A program made the translations under genes and the position numbers. Below, one piece after another: positions 63,878 through 64,000 of a stretch of 64,000 nt of DNA (position 1 is its first letter; each line of letters opens with the position of its first letter). The stretch comes from Algoriphagus ratkowskyi (GTDB lineage: Bacteria > Bacteroidota > Bacteroidia > Cytophagales > Cyclobacteriaceae), in contig NZ_MSSV01000009.1 in NCBI RefSeq assembly GCF_002150505.1, positions 229,899 through 293,898 on the forward strand, in the 5' to 3' direction. Below the pieces are notes generated by a model that saw only the letters and a program-made list of their open reading frames with translations, was not told the DNA's origin and did no database searches.

Positions 63878-64000
63878 AACGCCATGGCTATGGCAAGTGC
63901 GGGATTTTGAAATCGAATCTTTGTCCGCCAGACCGAATGTTGTTTAGATGCAATATCTTCATTTTTAAGCAGTCAGCCCGCATTTGCTATAGGTGATGTT
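63878..64000 (-). repeat. attC-like hairpin site F, ends at window edge
   Basis: Same inner stem as site E and nearly the same loop. AAC at 63878 and GTT exactly at 63998-64000, giving 123 bases. The next module lies outside the window. Confidence 0.75.

Larger units (their letters stand above)
58481..64000 (-). mobile_element. integron-like gene cassette array (five complete modules, six hairpin sites)
   Basis: All genes point left. Each module starts within about 16-45 bases of a GTT (read on the gene strand) and ends at an AAC, with a hairpin site between modules. Sites at 58484, 60414, 61583, 62498, 63285 and 63878 are 123, 123, 124, 186, 124 and 123 bases from AAC to GTT. The two ends of every module carry a private inverted pair that does not match other modules, which is the arrangement expected if modules are excised as circles at G|TT. 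No integrase is in the window. No promoter was recognised in the short 5' leaders. Conserved structure is seen directly. Recombination is inferred. Confidence 0.7.

Noticed and set aside
58481..64000. CRISPR array or toxin-antitoxin cluster as explanation of the repeats
   Set aside because: Repeats are 123-186 bases, palindromic, and each separation contains one or two genes. There are no short regular spacers and no recognisable toxin-antitoxin pairs.

Overview
The window looks like a chromosomal segment of a Bacteroidota bacterium of the Cytophagales (Algoriphagus / Cyclobacteriaceae-like). This rests on gene content (ExbB - small 3-TM protein - ExbD - ExbD order, TamB paired with a lipidated TamL, CbpA/CbpM, paired PorT-type beta-barrels, SO2930-type diheme cytochrome with a beta-helix partner, many Cys-lipoproteins), on moderate AT richness and on the scarcity of Shine-Dalgarno sites. 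No rRNA or CRISPR is present. One tRNA (Ser-GGA) is present.

Layout. 0-9.9 kb: asnS, then leftward nnr with a UMF1-type transporter, the ExbB/ExbD energy-coupling operon, a GH30-like glycosidase and a PAQR/hemolysin III protein. 9.9-12.3 kb is a small accessory patch: a HEPN-like gene, a gene that runs through an internal terminator, a structured RNA candidate beside tRNA-Ser, and decayed sequence. 12.4-18.7 kb: ansA-tatD, then a leftward envelope and signalling cluster (two GT2 transferases, NodB deacetylase, GAF-SpoIIE phosphatase), divergent from ruvC. 19-26 kb: heptanucleotide repeat, beta-barrel, Crp-like regulator, K+/H+ antiporter and purple-acid-phosphatase-like enzyme. 26-37.6 kb: tamB-tamL, DUF4153, cbpA-cbpM, DinB and VOC proteins. 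37.6-38.7 kb is a decay zone with a broken methyltransferase. 38.8-51.5 kb: carbohydrate-associated and periplasmic functions (DUF5009, SGNH hydrolase, PVC-type cytochrome, B1-like metallo-beta-lactamase, SDR, frameshifted GH10 xylanase, beta-helix plus diheme cytochrome). 51.5-57.4 kb: an SSS transporter / GNAT / ornithine-racemase-like operon, a sigma-region-2-like mini protein, an RsbQ-like hydrolase and an exostosin-like transferase. 57.5-58.1 kb: a MITE-like palindrome and an HD-hydrolase pseudogene.

The most unusual part is 58.48-64.0 kb. It is an array of five complete leftward gene modules separated by six hairpin sites. Five of the sites are 123-124 bp long from AAC to GTT. Every site has a short AAC...GTT outer core, a short poorly paired spacer, a 15-20 bp inner stem and a large variable loop. 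Each module carries its own private terminal inverted pair (9-15 bp) that would pair only if the module were excised as a circle. This is the logic of integron cassettes and attC sites, but the cores do not fit GTTRRRY and the stems are longer than usual. All six inner stems contain G.T wobbles only when the strand opposite to the genes is folded, as expected if that strand is the recombining one, like the attC bottom strand. The cargo is one WG-repeat lipoprotein and five proteins I cannot assign. The array is cut exactly at the GTT of the sixth site at base 64000. By orientation, any integrase should lie beyond the right edge.
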